Source: an uncultured Eubacteriales bacterium
GTDB lineage: Bacteria > Bacillota > Clostridia > Oscillospirales > Acutalibacteraceae
DNA: 64,000 nucleotides
NCBI GenBank assembly: GCA_934462705.1
Contig: CAKSIH010000005.1
Coordinates: 1 to 64,000, forward strand
Direction: 5' to 3'
Shown here: positions 16,768-25,647 of the stretch, piece after piece
How positions within the stretch are numbered: position 1 is the first letter of the stretch
How the letters are laid out: every line of letters begins with the position of its first letter
Translations under genes and position numbers: made by a program
Notes under the pieces: generated by a model
Seen by the model: the letters and a program-made list of their open reading frames with translations, nothing else
Told to the model about the DNA's origin: nothing
Databases searched by the model: none

Positions 16768-17187
16768 TTATTTTTCAAGTTTTTTTTTTATAAATTTAGT
16801 TTGAAAGAAAATTTTTGCATTGTGCTTTCTTATAAAATCTTTTATAAGGTTCCTTAGCTTTGTAAGCTTTCCCCATAAATACATTGCTAGCTTTGTCCAT
16901 ATAAAAAAAATATATCTTCCTATCGTGAATTGAGATAAGAGCCACCCCGCCAGTTCTCCAGCTACATAAAAAAGTCTTATTTCCCCTGAACTTACTACCA
17001 TCATATAAAGAAAACTAACCAATGCACAAAAAATAAAATACACTACATCTACAATAAATGTTTTAAGTTCTCCTTTTCCCAACATTAACTCAATTATTTT
17101 AAAAAAATCGAAAATTAAATTTAATATAAAACCAAGAGCTATTGAAGTTGCAAAAACAATTATTTGATATGTTAAACTTATTTCCAA
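16768..17187 (-). CDS. yabQ: Spore cortex biosynthesis protein YabQ
   Basis: A 139-residue membrane protein with four hydrophobic segments and the typical start QIIVFATSIALGFILNLIFDFFK. It then has FIVDVVYFIFCALVSFLYMMVVSSGEIRLFY and a lysine-rich cytoplasmic tail. YabQ is a mother-cell protein needed for cortex peptidoglycan in B. subtilis. It follows yabP by 11 bases, so the two are cotranscribed. Confidence 0.92.
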   Translation of the reverse strand: MEISLTYQIIVFATSIALGFILNLIFDFFKIIELMLGKGELKTFIVDVVYFIFCALVSFLYMMVVSSGEIRLFYVAGELAGWLLSQFTIGRYIFFIWTKLAMYLWGKLTKLRNLIKDFIRKHNAKIFFQTKFIKKKLEK

Positions 17188-17198
17188 AATTTCACACC

Positions 17199-17483
17199 CT
17201 ATCTAAACAGCTTTGAAAATAAGCTTTGTTTTTTTGAACTATTTTGAGTATATGTAAGAGATGAAATTTCTCCATCAAGTATTACATCTCCAGAATCTAA
17301 GTTTATCTTGCTAATATGTAAATTTTCTCCGCCTATTGTAAGTTCTCCCAATTCGGTATAAGCAACCACTGTATGTTCGTCAAAGCTGTCAACATCAAGT
17401 ACACCTGAAATATTCAGTTGATTTCTTTCCTTTAAAATTAAATTATGTGAAAGTTTCTTGACATTTTTCTCTTCTATACTCAT
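17199..17483 (-). CDS. yabP: Sporulation protein YabP
   Basis: A 94-residue member of the YabP family (shared with YqfC). It has SHNLILKERNQLNISGVLDVDSFDEHTVVAYTELGELTIGGENLHI and LDSGDVILDGEISSLTYTQ, which are signature strands. It is made in the mother cell during sporulation. The Shine-Dalgarno run GGGGG lies 7 bases before the ATG, inside the 3' arm of a 12-bp hairpin (17489-17526), so its translation may be controlled. It is followed by yabQ. Confidence 0.93.
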   Translation of the reverse strand: MSIEEKNVKKLSHNLILKERNQLNISGVLDVDSFDEHTVVAYTELGELTIGGENLHISKINLDSGDVILDGEISSLTYTQNSSKKQSLFSKLFR

Positions 17484-17488
17484 AAATA

Positions 17489-17526
17489 TACCCCCATAAG
17501 CTATTCATATAAATCTTATGAGGGTA
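17489..17526 (-). promoter_or_regulatory. Hairpin hiding the yabP ribosome-binding site
   Basis: In the minus-strand RNA TACCCTCATAAG pairs with CTTATGGGGGTA (one G-U pair) around a 14-base loop. The 3' arm contains the GGGGG that serves as the yabP Shine-Dalgarno sequence. No U-run follows, so this is not a terminator. Confidence 0.6.
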
Positions 17527-17546
17527 ATTAAGTTTTTATTCCTGTC

Positions 17547-17789
17547 CTAATTTAAATAACGATACATACTATTTGCTTCTTCCTTTTTTATATATTCATT
17601 CAGTGATAACACCTCAATCTTAAATTCTTTATTTCCAAACTTTATTTCAATTATATCCCCAATTTTAACATCATATGAAGCCCTTGCCACCTTTCCATTT
17701 ACCGATACCTTCCCTGCATCACACGCTTCATTTGCTATAGTTCTTCTCTTTATTATTCTAGAAACCTTTAAATATTTATCAATTCTCAT
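17547..17789 (-). CDS. rqcP: S4-domain RNA-binding protein RqcP (YabO)
   Basis: An 80-residue protein that is almost entirely an S4 domain (MRIDKYLKVSRIIKRRTIANEACDAGKVSVNGKVARASYDVKIGDIIEI). RqcP acts in ribosome quality control, promoting alanine-tail synthesis by RqcH on stalled 50S subunits. AGGAGGG precedes the ATG. It sits between hup and yabP, in the yabO position of B. subtilis. Confidence 0.93.
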   Translation of the reverse strand: MRIDKYLKVSRIIKRRTIANEACDAGKVSVNGKVARASYDVKIGDIIEIKFGNKEFKIEVLSLNEYIKKEEANSMYRYLN

Positions 17790-17809
17790 AAAAATTTACC
17801 CTCCTAAAA

Positions 17810-17845
17810 AGAAAAAGGTCGACTTTTCCGTCAACCTCTTTTTTA
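17810..17845 (-). terminator. Terminator or attenuator between hup and rqcP
   Basis: On the minus strand AGGTTGAC, loop GGAAAA, GTCGACCT (one G-U pair) is followed by TTTTTCTTTTT. It starts right after the hup stop codon, so abundant hup mRNA probably ends here with some read-through into rqcP. Confidence 0.78.
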
Positions 17846-18124
17846 TTACTTACCAGCAACTTCATCCTTAAATGCTTTACCAGCCTTAAAAGCAGGAACA
17901 TTGCAAGCCGGAATATCGATAGGATTATTCGTCCTTGGATCACGTCCTGTTCTTGCACTACGTGAACGCCTTTCAAAAGTTCCAAAACCAATTAATTGAA
18001 CCTTATCATCATTTTTTACTGCTTCAATTATAGAATCTATAGTTGCTGCAAGTGCTTTTTCTGAGTCTTTTTTTGAAAGACCTGACCTTTCTGCGATTGA
18101 TGCGACTAATTCTGTTTTGTTCAT
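17846..18124 (-). CDS. hup: HU family DNA-binding protein
   Basis: A 92-residue histone-like protein with the whole HU fold: MNKTELVASIAERSGLSKKD, GFGTFERRSRSARTGRDPRT on the DNA-binding arm, NNPIDIPACNVPAFKAGKAFKD at the end. The arm contains the intercalating-Pro region in the form NNPID. It has its own promoter (18250-18278) and a terminator after it, consistent with high expression. It occupies the position of yabN (mazG-like) in the B. subtilis order. Confidence 0.96.
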   Translation of the reverse strand: MNKTELVASIAERSGLSKKDSEKALAATIDSIIEAVKNDDKVQLIGFGTFERRSRSARTGRDPRTNNPIDIPACNVPAFKAGKAFKDEVAGK

Positions 18125-18249
18125 TTTATTTTACCTCCATTTTTTATATCTATCAGAATATATATTCTGAAGAGTTAACTATAATTAAAATGCATGCCCG
18201 AAACTCTAAATTTGACTTTATATTTCTTTAAAACAATTATTATGATATG

Positions 18250-18278
18250 ATTTTACATTATCAAATAAAAATTTTCAA
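18250..18278 (-). promoter_or_regulatory. Sigma-A promoter of hup
   Basis: TTGAAA and TAAAAT are spaced by 17 bases on the minus strand, about 125 bases upstream of the ATG. Confidence 0.65.
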
Positions 18279-18354
18279 GCTTTTTTTACTTTTTCTTTCT
18301 TAATCCTTAAAAAAATGTTATCCTTACTCCTTAAAATAAATATTCCATACTATT

Positions 18355-20121
18355 TTATATTACTATATGGAGCTTTTCAAGTACCTTTATTATTTTCTCT
18401 CCTTTTGGCCATAACTTTATTTCATCCCTTGTAAATGTCCCAATTAATATTACTGATACAAAATAAACTAAAACAGATAAACCTACAGATAGAATAAGAG
18501 ATGGCAAATTAGACATGGTAGAAGAAAAGAAACTAATTGAAAAATATGCTGTTGCTCCACATATCAATGTTGCAAAGGTCGGCTTTAAAATTGTTGAAAC
18601 AAGGCCTATTTTAACCTTTGTTTCCTTGCAGAGATAATAAAGTGCAACAATAACAATAAATAAATATCCTACAAGTGTACCTATTCCTGCTCCTTGTATA
18701 TTTACCTGTGGTATACCAACAAATATATAGTTTACAACAATTTTAATTAAAAGCCCTAAAGATATTATCTTTACAGGTAAATCTACCCTACCTATTGCTT
18801 GGAGCATACTACACACTGGCATACTTCCAGCCATAAATATAGCTCCTATTCCAACAATTGGTATTATATTTGATGCTATGTGAACCGCTCCTGCCCTATT
18901 GGGATACAAAAGGCTCAGTATGTTTGGTCCTAATATTGCAATTCCTACCCCTGCTGGGATTGTAACTAACGCTGTCATTTTGATTACTGTATCCATGCTT
19001 TTTTTTAGTTTGTCACTTCTCTTTTCTGTCCAAGCTTCTGTAACAGATGGCAATGCTACTATTCCAAACGCTGTAGTAATAGCTGTAACAAGCATCAAAA
19101 ATGGTGCTGTAAAATCATAACAGCCTTTTAAAAATGTATGTATCCCTTCTACACCATCCAAAACCGCTGAAGGTAAATCTCCCCAATATATTGATATAAG
19201 TTTTAAAGGGTCCTTTATTGCTATGCTCTGGATTCTATTTAATATAAGAAACATATCTATTGAACCGGCAAGATTCATTATTATAGCCCCTACACCTATT
19301 GGAAGCGCTGTTTTAATTAAAGTCTTGGCCGTAAACTTAAAAATTGTATTATCCCGAGAAGCTTCAATTTGCTCTTTCGTTATTCCGTCTCCATATTTTT
19401 TATAAATTATAAGTAAATATATAAACCCTGCAAGTGCTCCAATAGAAACCCCTAATATAGCTCCGGCAGATGCAAATGGCATAATTGCTGCTTGCGCTTG
19501 CTCTTTTGTAGCATAATAGCGCCCTAATACAGTACCATTACTATTAAACTCACCTGTAAGCACCTTCATAATACCTGCCGAAAGAAAAAAGCCAAAAAAA
19601 AGTTTACAACTCGCTTCTATAATTTCAGAAACTGCTGTTGGCTTCACATTTTTAAGCCCTTGATAATATCCTCTATATATTGACATAAGACATGCAAATA
19701 AAATAGTAGGCGATAAGGCAAAAACAGCATACATTGCACCAGAAATATTTACAGCTTTTAGTCTTGGAACAATAAAAGCTAAGATAATCATAAAAATCAT
19801 GCCTATTATACCCGTCGTAAAAAAGATTGGCACTGAAACTCTATGTATCATTTTCACATCTTTATATCTATGCTTAGCTACATTTTCAGATACCATTCTT
19901 GAAATAGCTATAGGTAAACCTGCTGTTGCAAGTGCAAACAAAGGGTTATAAACCTCGTATGCAAAATTAAAATACGCAGCCCCTGTTGGTCCTAACATTC
20001 CCGTTACGAATATTTTAAAAAAAACACCAATAAGTTTAACTAAAAATAAACTTACTGTCAGTACGGCTGCTCCTTTCATAAAAGATTGTGAAGAACTTGG
20101 TCCTTTTTCTTTTTTTAACAA
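18355..20121 (-). CDS. SpoVB/YabM-like polysaccharide flippase (MOP superfamily)
   Basis: A membrane protein of about 588 residues with 14 likely spans, of the MurJ/SpoVB/Wzx group that flips lipid-linked glycans. The start SFMKGAAVLTVSLFLVKLIGVFFKIF and the following GPTGAAYFNFAYEVYNPLFALATAGLPIAISRMVSE are typical of SpoVB/YabM. Its position before hup-rqcP-yabP matches yabM. It could serve spore cortex or vegetative wall precursors. Start: TTG 20121, with GGGTG 6 bases upstream, is preferred over TTG 20139, which has no site. Confidence 0.87.
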   Translation of the reverse strand: MLKKEKGPSSSQSFMKGAAVLTVSLFLVKLIGVFFKIFVTGMLGPTGAAYFNFAYEVYNPLFALATAGLPIAISRMVSENVAKHRYKDVKMIHRVSVPIFFTTGIIGMIFMIILAFIVPRLKAVNISGAMYAVFALSPTILFACLMSIYRGYYQGLKNVKPTAVSEIIEASCKLFFGFFLSAGIMKVLTGEFNSNGTVLGRYYATKEQAQAAIMPFASAGAILGVSIGALAGFIYLLIIYKKYGDGITKEQIEASRDNTIFKFTAKTLIKTALPIGVGAIIMNLAGSIDMFLILNRIQSIAIKDPLKLISIYWGDLPSAVLDGVEGIHTFLKGCYDFTAPFLMLVTAITTAFGIVALPSVTEAWTEKRSDKLKKSMDTVIKMTALVTIPAGVGIAILGPNILSLLYPNRAGAVHIASNIIPIVGIGAIFMAGSMPVCSMLQAIGRVDLPVKIISLGLLIKIVVNYIFVGIPQVNIQGAGIGTLVGYLFIVIVALYYLCKETKVKIGLVSTILKPTFATLICGATAYFSISFFSSTMSNLPSLILSVGLSVLVYFVSVILIGTFTRDEIKLWPKGEKIIKVLEKLHIVI

Positions 20122-20164
20122 TATATCACACCCAATCAAAAAGTAGATTTTTAAACAAGTTAAT

Positions 20165-20193
20165 ATTATAATACCTTTAAATTAATATGTACA
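20165..20193 (-). promoter_or_regulatory. Sigma-A promoter of the spoVB-like gene
   Basis: TGTACA and TATAAT are spaced by 17 bases on the minus strand, about 45 bases before the start codon. Confidence 0.6.
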
Positions 20194-20261
20194 GCCCTTT
20201 CTTGCTATTCTTTATATTTTAATCATATATATTTGAACCCACAAAACGCATAAATAGTGAA

Positions 20262-20290
20262 TTGACATTAGAGACATTAAAGAATATACT
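20262..20290 (+). promoter_or_regulatory. Sigma-A promoter of alaS
   Basis: TTGACA and TATACT are spaced by 17 bases. The leader is only about 45 bases and contains no T-box elements. Confidence 0.78.
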
Positions 20291-20339
20291 TAAATTATAT
20301 ATTTATTATGATTAAACTTTATTAAATGGATGTGTTTTT

Positions 20340-22973
20340 ATGCAATGGACAGGCCTTAATGAATTACGTGAAAAGTTTTTAGATTTTTTTGAATCGAAAG
20401 GGCACCTAAAATTACCCAGCTTTTCTTTAATCCCCAAAGACGACAATAGTTTACTCTTAATTAACTCTGGTATGGCACCTATGAAAAAATACTTTACAGG
20501 TGAAATTACACCTCCTAAGACAAGAGTAACTACTTGCCAAAAGTGTATTAGAACTCCTGATATTGAAAGAGTAGGAATTACTGCAAGACATGGTACTTTT
20601 TTTGAAATGTTAGGAAATTTTTCATTTGGTGATTACTTTAAAGAAGAAATAATCGCTTGGTCTTGGGAATTTGTAACTGAAGTCTTAAATCTGCCAAAAG
20701 AAAAAATATATGTTTCTATTTATGAAAATGATGATGAAACATTCGACATATGGACAAAAAAAGTTGGTGTAAACCCGTCTCACATTGTACGACTCGGAAA
20801 AGAAGATAACTTTTGGGAACACGGTGCTGGGCCTTGTGGTCCCTGCTCTGAACTTTACTATGATCGTGGAGAAGAATATGGTTGCGGAAATGAAAATTGT
20901 ACAGTCGGATGCGATTGCGACAGGTATATGGAATTTTGGAACCTTGTATTTACTCAATTTAACAATGATGGAAATGGAAATTATACACAATTGGATAAGA
21001 AAAATATTGACACTGGAATGGGTCTTGAACGCTTAGCTTGCATAATGCAATATGTGGACAATCTTTTCCTTGTTGACACTGTTCAAAATATAATGAACCA
21101 CGTTTCAAAAATAGCTAATATTAAATACGGACAAAACCATAAAAGTGATGTCTCCTTACGAGTTATAACCGACCATATAAGAAGTACTACCTTTATGATA
21201 TCTGACGGTGTAATGCCTTCAAATGAGGGACGAGGATACGTTTTAAGAAGACTTTTAAGAAGGGCTGCTAGGCATGGTAGACTTTTAGGTATAAATAAAC
21301 CTTTCTTATCAGAAGTATGTAAGACCGTAATAAAAGAGAACGAAAAAGCCTACCCTGAACTTAAAGAAAAACAAGATTTTATTGTAAAATTAATTAAAAC
21401 TGAGGAGGAAAACTTTTCTCGAACAATCGATCAGGGGCTTGAACTTTTAAATAATATAATAAAAAAATCCTCAAGCAATATTTTATCAGGTGAAGACGCA
21501 TTTAAACTTAACGATACATTTGGATTTCCTTTGGATTTAACAAAAGAAATTTTAAATGAAAAGGGCTTGGAAGTAGACGAAATCAGATTTTACGAACTTA
21601 TGCGTGAACAAAAAAATAAGGCAAGAAATGCCAGAATAAATAGTGGAAAAGATGCCTGGACTGCCAATTTGTCTGCAATAAATTATATTAAACCTACTGA
21701 ATTTATTGGTTATGATTCTCTTGAATCAGATTCAAAAATTTTAAATATTTTAGATGAAAATAAAAACGAAATAGAATCTGTTATGTTAGGGCAAAAGGCT
21801 ACTGTTATACTTGATAAAACACCCTTTTACGCGATATCTGGTGGACAAGTTGGAGACATTGGCTACATACAAACACAAAGTGGTGTAATTAAAATTGAAG
21901 ATACTGTAAAAACGCCCTCCAATATTTATATGCATATTGGAACTGTTACAAGTGGTAAACTTTTTACAGGTGAGGTAGCAAAAGCTAGCGTTTGCAGTGA
22001 ATATAGATCAAGTATAACAAAAAACCACACCACTGCACATATTCTACAGGCTGCACTCAGAAAAGTGCTTGGAACTCATGTGGAACAAGCAGGTCAACTT
22101 GTAAATGATAAATATTTGAGATTTGATTTTACACATTTCTCTGCTTTAACAAACGAAGAAATTAAAACCGTTGAAAGTCTCGTTAACGAACAAATTTTAA
22201 AGTCTATAGATGTAGTTGTGAAAGAAATGCCTATAGTCGAAGCTAAAAAACTTGGAGCAATGGCTTTGTTTGGTGAAAAATATGGTGACATCGTTCGTGT
22301 TGTAAAAATCGACGATTTTTCAATTGAATTTTGCGGTGGAACCCATGTTAAAAATACTTCACAGATAGGACTATTTAAAATTATTTCTGAGTCCTCAGTT
22401 GCATCAGGAGTTAGACGTATAGAAGCTGTTACAGGAATTGAGGTTTTAAATCTTTTAAATAAATATATTGATATAGCTAATAAAAGTGTTGATATTTTAA
22501 AGGTAAATAAAATCGATGACATCCCTTCTGGGTGTTCTCAGATTATTGAAAATAACAAGAATAAAGACAGAATTATAAACAAGCTTAATTCTGAATTGGC
22601 TAATTTAAAAGTAAGCGACCTTATAGCAAATGCACAAGATTTAAATGGTATAAAAGTTATAAATAAAAAAATGTTGGGTATGCAAATTGATACTTTAAAG
22701 TATCTGTGTGATACTATTAAAGAGAGGCTTGATGATTTCATTGCAGTTTTTGCTTGCATAAATGACAACAAGTCTAATTTCATGGTCTGTGTTGGAACGA
22801 AGACTATCAAAAGAGGCCTTAATGCAGGGAAAATAGTTAAATCTATTGCACAGCTAGCCGGAGGCAACGGAGGGGGTAAACCCGATTTTGCAATGGCTGG
22901 GATCAAGGATTTAAGTAAAGTAGATTATGCATTAAGTCAAACGGAAAATATAATACAAGAAAATTTAAAATAG
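20340..22973 (+). CDS. alaS: Alanyl-tRNA synthetase
   Basis: An 877-residue alanyl-tRNA synthetase with normal length and domain order. It has the class II catalytic core (LREKFLDFFESKGHLKLPSFSL...ERVGITARHGTFFEMLGNFSFGDYFK), the editing domain with zinc ligands HTTAH and CGGTH, and a C-terminal coiled coil plus C-Ala domain (GGNGGGKPDFAMAG). An inserted Cys-rich loop (GCGNENCTVGCDCDRYMEFWN) is present, as in many Firmicutes. The RBS (GGATG) is weak. It is followed by hinT after 16 bases. Confidence 0.98.
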   Translation: MQWTGLNELREKFLDFFESKGHLKLPSFSLIPKDDNSLLLINSGMAPMKKYFTGEITPPKTRVTTCQKCIRTPDIERVGITARHGTFFEMLGNFSFGDYFKEEIIAWSWEFVTEVLNLPKEKIYVSIYENDDETFDIWTKKVGVNPSHIVRLGKEDNFWEHGAGPCGPCSELYYDRGEEYGCGNENCTVGCDCDRYMEFWNLVFTQFNNDGNGNYTQLDKKNIDTGMGLERLACIMQYVDNLFLVDTVQNIMNHVSKIANIKYGQNHKSDVSLRVITDHIRSTTFMISDGVMPSNEGRGYVLRRLLRRAARHGRLLGINKPFLSEVCKTVIKENEKAYPELKEKQDFIVKLIKTEEENFSRTIDQGLELLNNIIKKSSSNILSGEDAFKLNDTFGFPLDLTKEILNEKGLEVDEIRFYELMREQKNKARNARINSGKDAWTANLSAINYIKPTEFIGYDSLESDSKILNILDENKNEIESVMLGQKATVILDKTPFYAISGGQVGDIGYIQTQSGVIKIEDTVKTPSNIYMHIGTVTSGKLFTGEVAKASVCSEYRSSITKNHTTAHILQAALRKVLGTHVEQAGQLVNDKYLRFDFTHFSALTNEEIKTVESLVNEQILKSIDVVVKEMPIVEAKKLGAMALFGEKYGDIVRVVKIDDFSIEFCGGTHVKNTSQIGLFKIISESSVASGVRRIEAVTGIEVLNLLNKYIDIANKSVDILKVNKIDDIPSGCSQIIENNKNKDRIINKLNSELANLKVSDLIANAQDLNGIKVINKKMLGMQIDTLKYLCDTIKERLDDFIAVFACINDNKSNFMVCVGTKTIKRGLNAGKIVKSIAQLAGGNGGGKPDFAMAGIKDLSKVDYALSQTENIIQENLK

Positions 22974-22989
22974 CATTGGGAGGTACTTT

Positions 22990-23328
22990 ATGGACTGCAT
23001 ATTTTGTAAAATAGCATCGGGAGAAATTCCTACAACTAAAGTTTACGAAGATAATAAAATAATTGCGTTTAATGACCTTGAACCTCAAGCTCCTGTTCAT
23101 ATTCTTATAATTCCAAAAGAGCATATAGAGTCTGTCAACTATATTGATAATAAAAACAGTAATATAATTGGCCATATATTTGAAGTGGCAGCAAAATTGG
23201 CTAAAAAGCTTCATTTAGAAAATGGTTATAGGATTGTAAACAACTGTGGGGATGACGGTGGCCAAACCGTTATGCATTTACATTTTCATTTACTCGCAGG
23301 TCGTCGTATGGCTTGGCCTGCTGGATAA
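22990..23328 (+). CDS. HIT-family nucleotide hydrolase (HinT)
   Basis: A 112-residue histidine-triad protein. It has CIFCKIASGEIPTTKVYED at the start and the active-site triad HLHFHLL near the end. Cys4, Cys7 and the later histidines could bind zinc. HinT enzymes hydrolyse purine nucleoside phosphoramidates and acyl- or aminoacyl-adenylates, which makes the position after alaS sensible, although a functional link is inference. TGGGAGG lies 6 bases before the ATG. Confidence 0.95.
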   Translation: MDCIFCKIASGEIPTTKVYEDNKIIAFNDLEPQAPVHILIIPKEHIESVNYIDNKNSNIIGHIFEVAAKLAKKLHLENGYRIVNNCGDDGGQTVMHLHFHLLAGRRMAWPAG

Positions 23329-23336
23329 AAAACAAA

Positions 23337-23369
23337 AAAGGGAACTTATAATTTAAAGTTCCCTTTTAG
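23337..23369 (+). terminator. Terminator after hinT
   Basis: AAAAGGGAACTT pairs with AAGTTCCCTTTT around ATAATTTA. It ends the alaS-hinT unit. Confidence 0.88.
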
Positions 23370-23406
23370 CTTACATATAATTAACAACCTATGGAGGGAT
23401 TAATAC

Positions 23407-25647
23407 ATGCGACGCCCTATGGCACTTGTCGGGTTTTCATATTTAGCTGGTCTTATTTTGGCTACATACTTTATACAACGACTTCAACTCGTTGCTGCAA
23501 TTACTTTTGGGGTATTATTTTTAATCTCACTGATACTTAAAACTATACGTAAAAGACTAACCTTACCAATTGCATTTCTTAGTATATCGGTTGCTCTGTT
23601 TATGTATTCCATTTACAGCAGCTTTAATATTGCACCTGTTACAGCGCTTGATGGGCAAGATGCTGTAATATCTGGTAAAATATGTGAATTACCTTATAAA
23701 TCATACAACAGATATTACTACACTATTCAAACTGATAAAATTGAAATAGATGGCGCCCCTCAAAATATAAAGCTGAGACTATCAATGTCAAAAGCCCTAG
23801 ATATCGATATTTATGATAGAATAACTGGAAATGTTCATCTCTTTTTACCGAGCGATGAGGGAACTTTTTCGTCTAAAAATTACTATGCAGCAAAAGGCAT
23901 ATACATGTACGCTTATCTTTATGAATATGAAGATTACACAACTGAAATTATAGAACAAAAACCAATTTATTATTATTTTTTAAAGATGAGATTTTATTTG
24001 ATAGAAGCACTGCGAACCCTTTTACCAGAAGAACAAGCTGCGCTAGCTTCTGGCATACTTCTTGGTGAAAAATATCTGTTGGGACAAGATGTAAAGTCTG
24101 ATTTTAGAGATATCGGCGTATCACATATCCTAGCTGTATCAGGTCTACATACTTCATTTATAGGATATTTCTTAATGTGGATATTCATGTCCTTAAAGCT
24201 TTCTAAAAAGTGGTCTGCCAAACTTTCTTGCATAGGCATATTGTGCTTCATGGCTCTTACTGGTTTTGTTCCTTCAGCTGTAAGATCAGGAATTATGATG
24301 ATTATATACCTGCTTGGTTTGTCATTTAAGGCAGAAGCAGATTCTTTAAATTCACTTGGTATTTCATCATTTATTATCTCAATTTGTAATCCATTTGCCG
24401 CCGGTGATATAGGCTTCTTACTTTCGTTCTTTGCAACCTTAGGTATAATTTTACTGGCAAAAAAACTTGAACTGCTTATAATTGATGCATTAAAATCATT
24501 TAAATATAGTAAAACATTTATAAATAAAATTTTATCACCAATAAGTGTAACTATAAGTGCAACTCTATTCACCCTTCCTATAGCAGTCTTATGTTTTAAA
24601 CAAATTTCTCTCATAAGTATAGTTGCTAATCTTCTTCTTGTTACACCTTCTATGTTTATAATGATAACTGCTCTTCTTGCTGCAGTATTCTTTTATATAC
24701 CTTTATTAAATTTTTTAAGCTATCTTTTTGCCCTTATTTGCGGCATACTTATAAATTTTGTAACTTTTATTGCTGCATTTCTTGCTAAAATTTCATTTGC
24801 TAGTATATCTGTATCTCAACCCTTTATAAAATTTTGTTTAGCTTCTGCATTTTTCTTAATAGCTGTTGCCTTAATTTTAGAAAAAGGAACAAAACTCGTC
24901 AGGCTATCCCTCATATTATCTGTTATAATTCTTTTTACCGGTACCTTGTCTTACCAAGTGTATATGAAAGACCTCACACAGCTTGCGATTTTAGACGTTG
25001 GAGATGGGTGTTGCGCAGTTCTTACTAAAAATAATCATGCTGCTTTACTTTCTTGTGGTGGAGATAAAATTAAATCATCTACAATGCGTAATTATTTACA
25101 ATCTAAGAATGTAAATAAACTCGACTTTTTAATATTAAGTGATTATAACGATGAATCTTCTTACTATGCGCAAACTGCTATTAATGAGTTCTCTCCGAGT
25201 TATATAGTCTTACCGGAAGATGATTCAATAGACGATAAAATTTCAAGAGCTATTGCAGATAGCCCTAATACATGCTTTTACAATAGCAATGCACTAATTA
25301 GCTTTTGGGACAATATAAATTTAATTGCCGTAAAAGACGGCGATAAAGGTTACTTACATTTAAAAATAAATGACACAAACACACTTATATACCCTTCATG
25401 TAAAAATTCTTATACCATTCCTGATGAATACATTAAATGTGGATTTTTTGTATTTTCCAAAACACCTAATAATCAATACGGTGTAAACTGCGGATATAGC
25501 ATTATATCTGCCAGTTTGGAAAATGCAAAAGAAGCTGTATATGATGCAATACGGTCCAATAAAATTCCTATTGCAACTGCAGGAGATGGAAATATTGTAA
25601 TAGATTTTCCATCATCAAATAATGTTTGTATAAGAAGGGTGTTATAA
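23407..25647 (+). CDS. comEC: ComEC/Rec2-type DNA uptake channel with degenerate metallo-beta-lactamase domain
   Basis: A 746-residue membrane protein of the ComEC/Rec2 family, which carries single-stranded DNA through the membrane. It has an N-terminal DUF4131-like region, the competence domain (about 200-480) with AVSGLHTSFIGYF and FVPSAVRSGIMMIIYLLG, and a C-terminal metallo-beta-lactamase-like domain starting at LAILDVGDGCCAVL (about 527). In that domain the usual HxHxDH metal motif is replaced by LSDYNDESS (about 577-585), so the nuclease site is lost. No comEA is adjacent. holA begins on the last base of the stop codon. Confidence 0.9.
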   Translation: MRRPMALVGFSYLAGLILATYFIQRLQLVAAITFGVLFLISLILKTIRKRLTLPIAFLSISVALFMYSIYSSFNIAPVTALDGQDAVISGKICELPYKSYNRYYYTIQTDKIEIDGAPQNIKLRLSMSKALDIDIYDRITGNVHLFLPSDEGTFSSKNYYAAKGIYMYAYLYEYEDYTTEIIEQKPIYYYFLKMRFYLIEALRTLLPEEQAALASGILLGEKYLLGQDVKSDFRDIGVSHILAVSGLHTSFIGYFLMWIFMSLKLSKKWSAKLSCIGILCFMALTGFVPSAVRSGIMMIIYLLGLSFKAEADSLNSLGISSFIISICNPFAAGDIGFLLSFFATLGIILLAKKLELLIIDALKSFKYSKTFINKILSPISVTISATLFTLPIAVLCFKQISLISIVANLLLVTPSMFIMITALLAAVFFYIPLLNFLSYLFALICGILINFVTFIAAFLAKISFASISVSQPFIKFCLASAFFLIAVALILEKGTKLVRLSLILSVIILFTGTLSYQVYMKDLTQLAILDVGDGCCAVLTKNNHAALLSCGGDKIKSSTMRNYLQSKNVNKLDFLILSDYNDESSYYAQTAINEFSPSYIVLPEDDSIDDKISRAIADSPNTCFYNSNALISFWDNINLIAVKDGDKGYLHLKINDTNTLIYPSCKNSYTIPDEYIKCGFFVFSKTPNNQYGVNCGYSIISASLENAKEAVYDAIRSNKIPIATAGDGNIVIDFPSSNNVCIRRVL

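Noticed and set aside
20291..20339. Possible T-box leader before alaS
   Set aside because: The leader is about 45 bases and has no T-box sequence (AGGGTGG...ACCGCG) or specifier hairpin.
22094..22906. Long minus-strand frames inside alaS
   Set aside because: They are shadows of the conserved alaS gene; the protein sequences show no domain.
23994..24614. 206-codon minus-strand frame inside comEC
   Set aside because: It is an antisense shadow of a well-supported gene, without a ribosome-binding site or recognisable domain.
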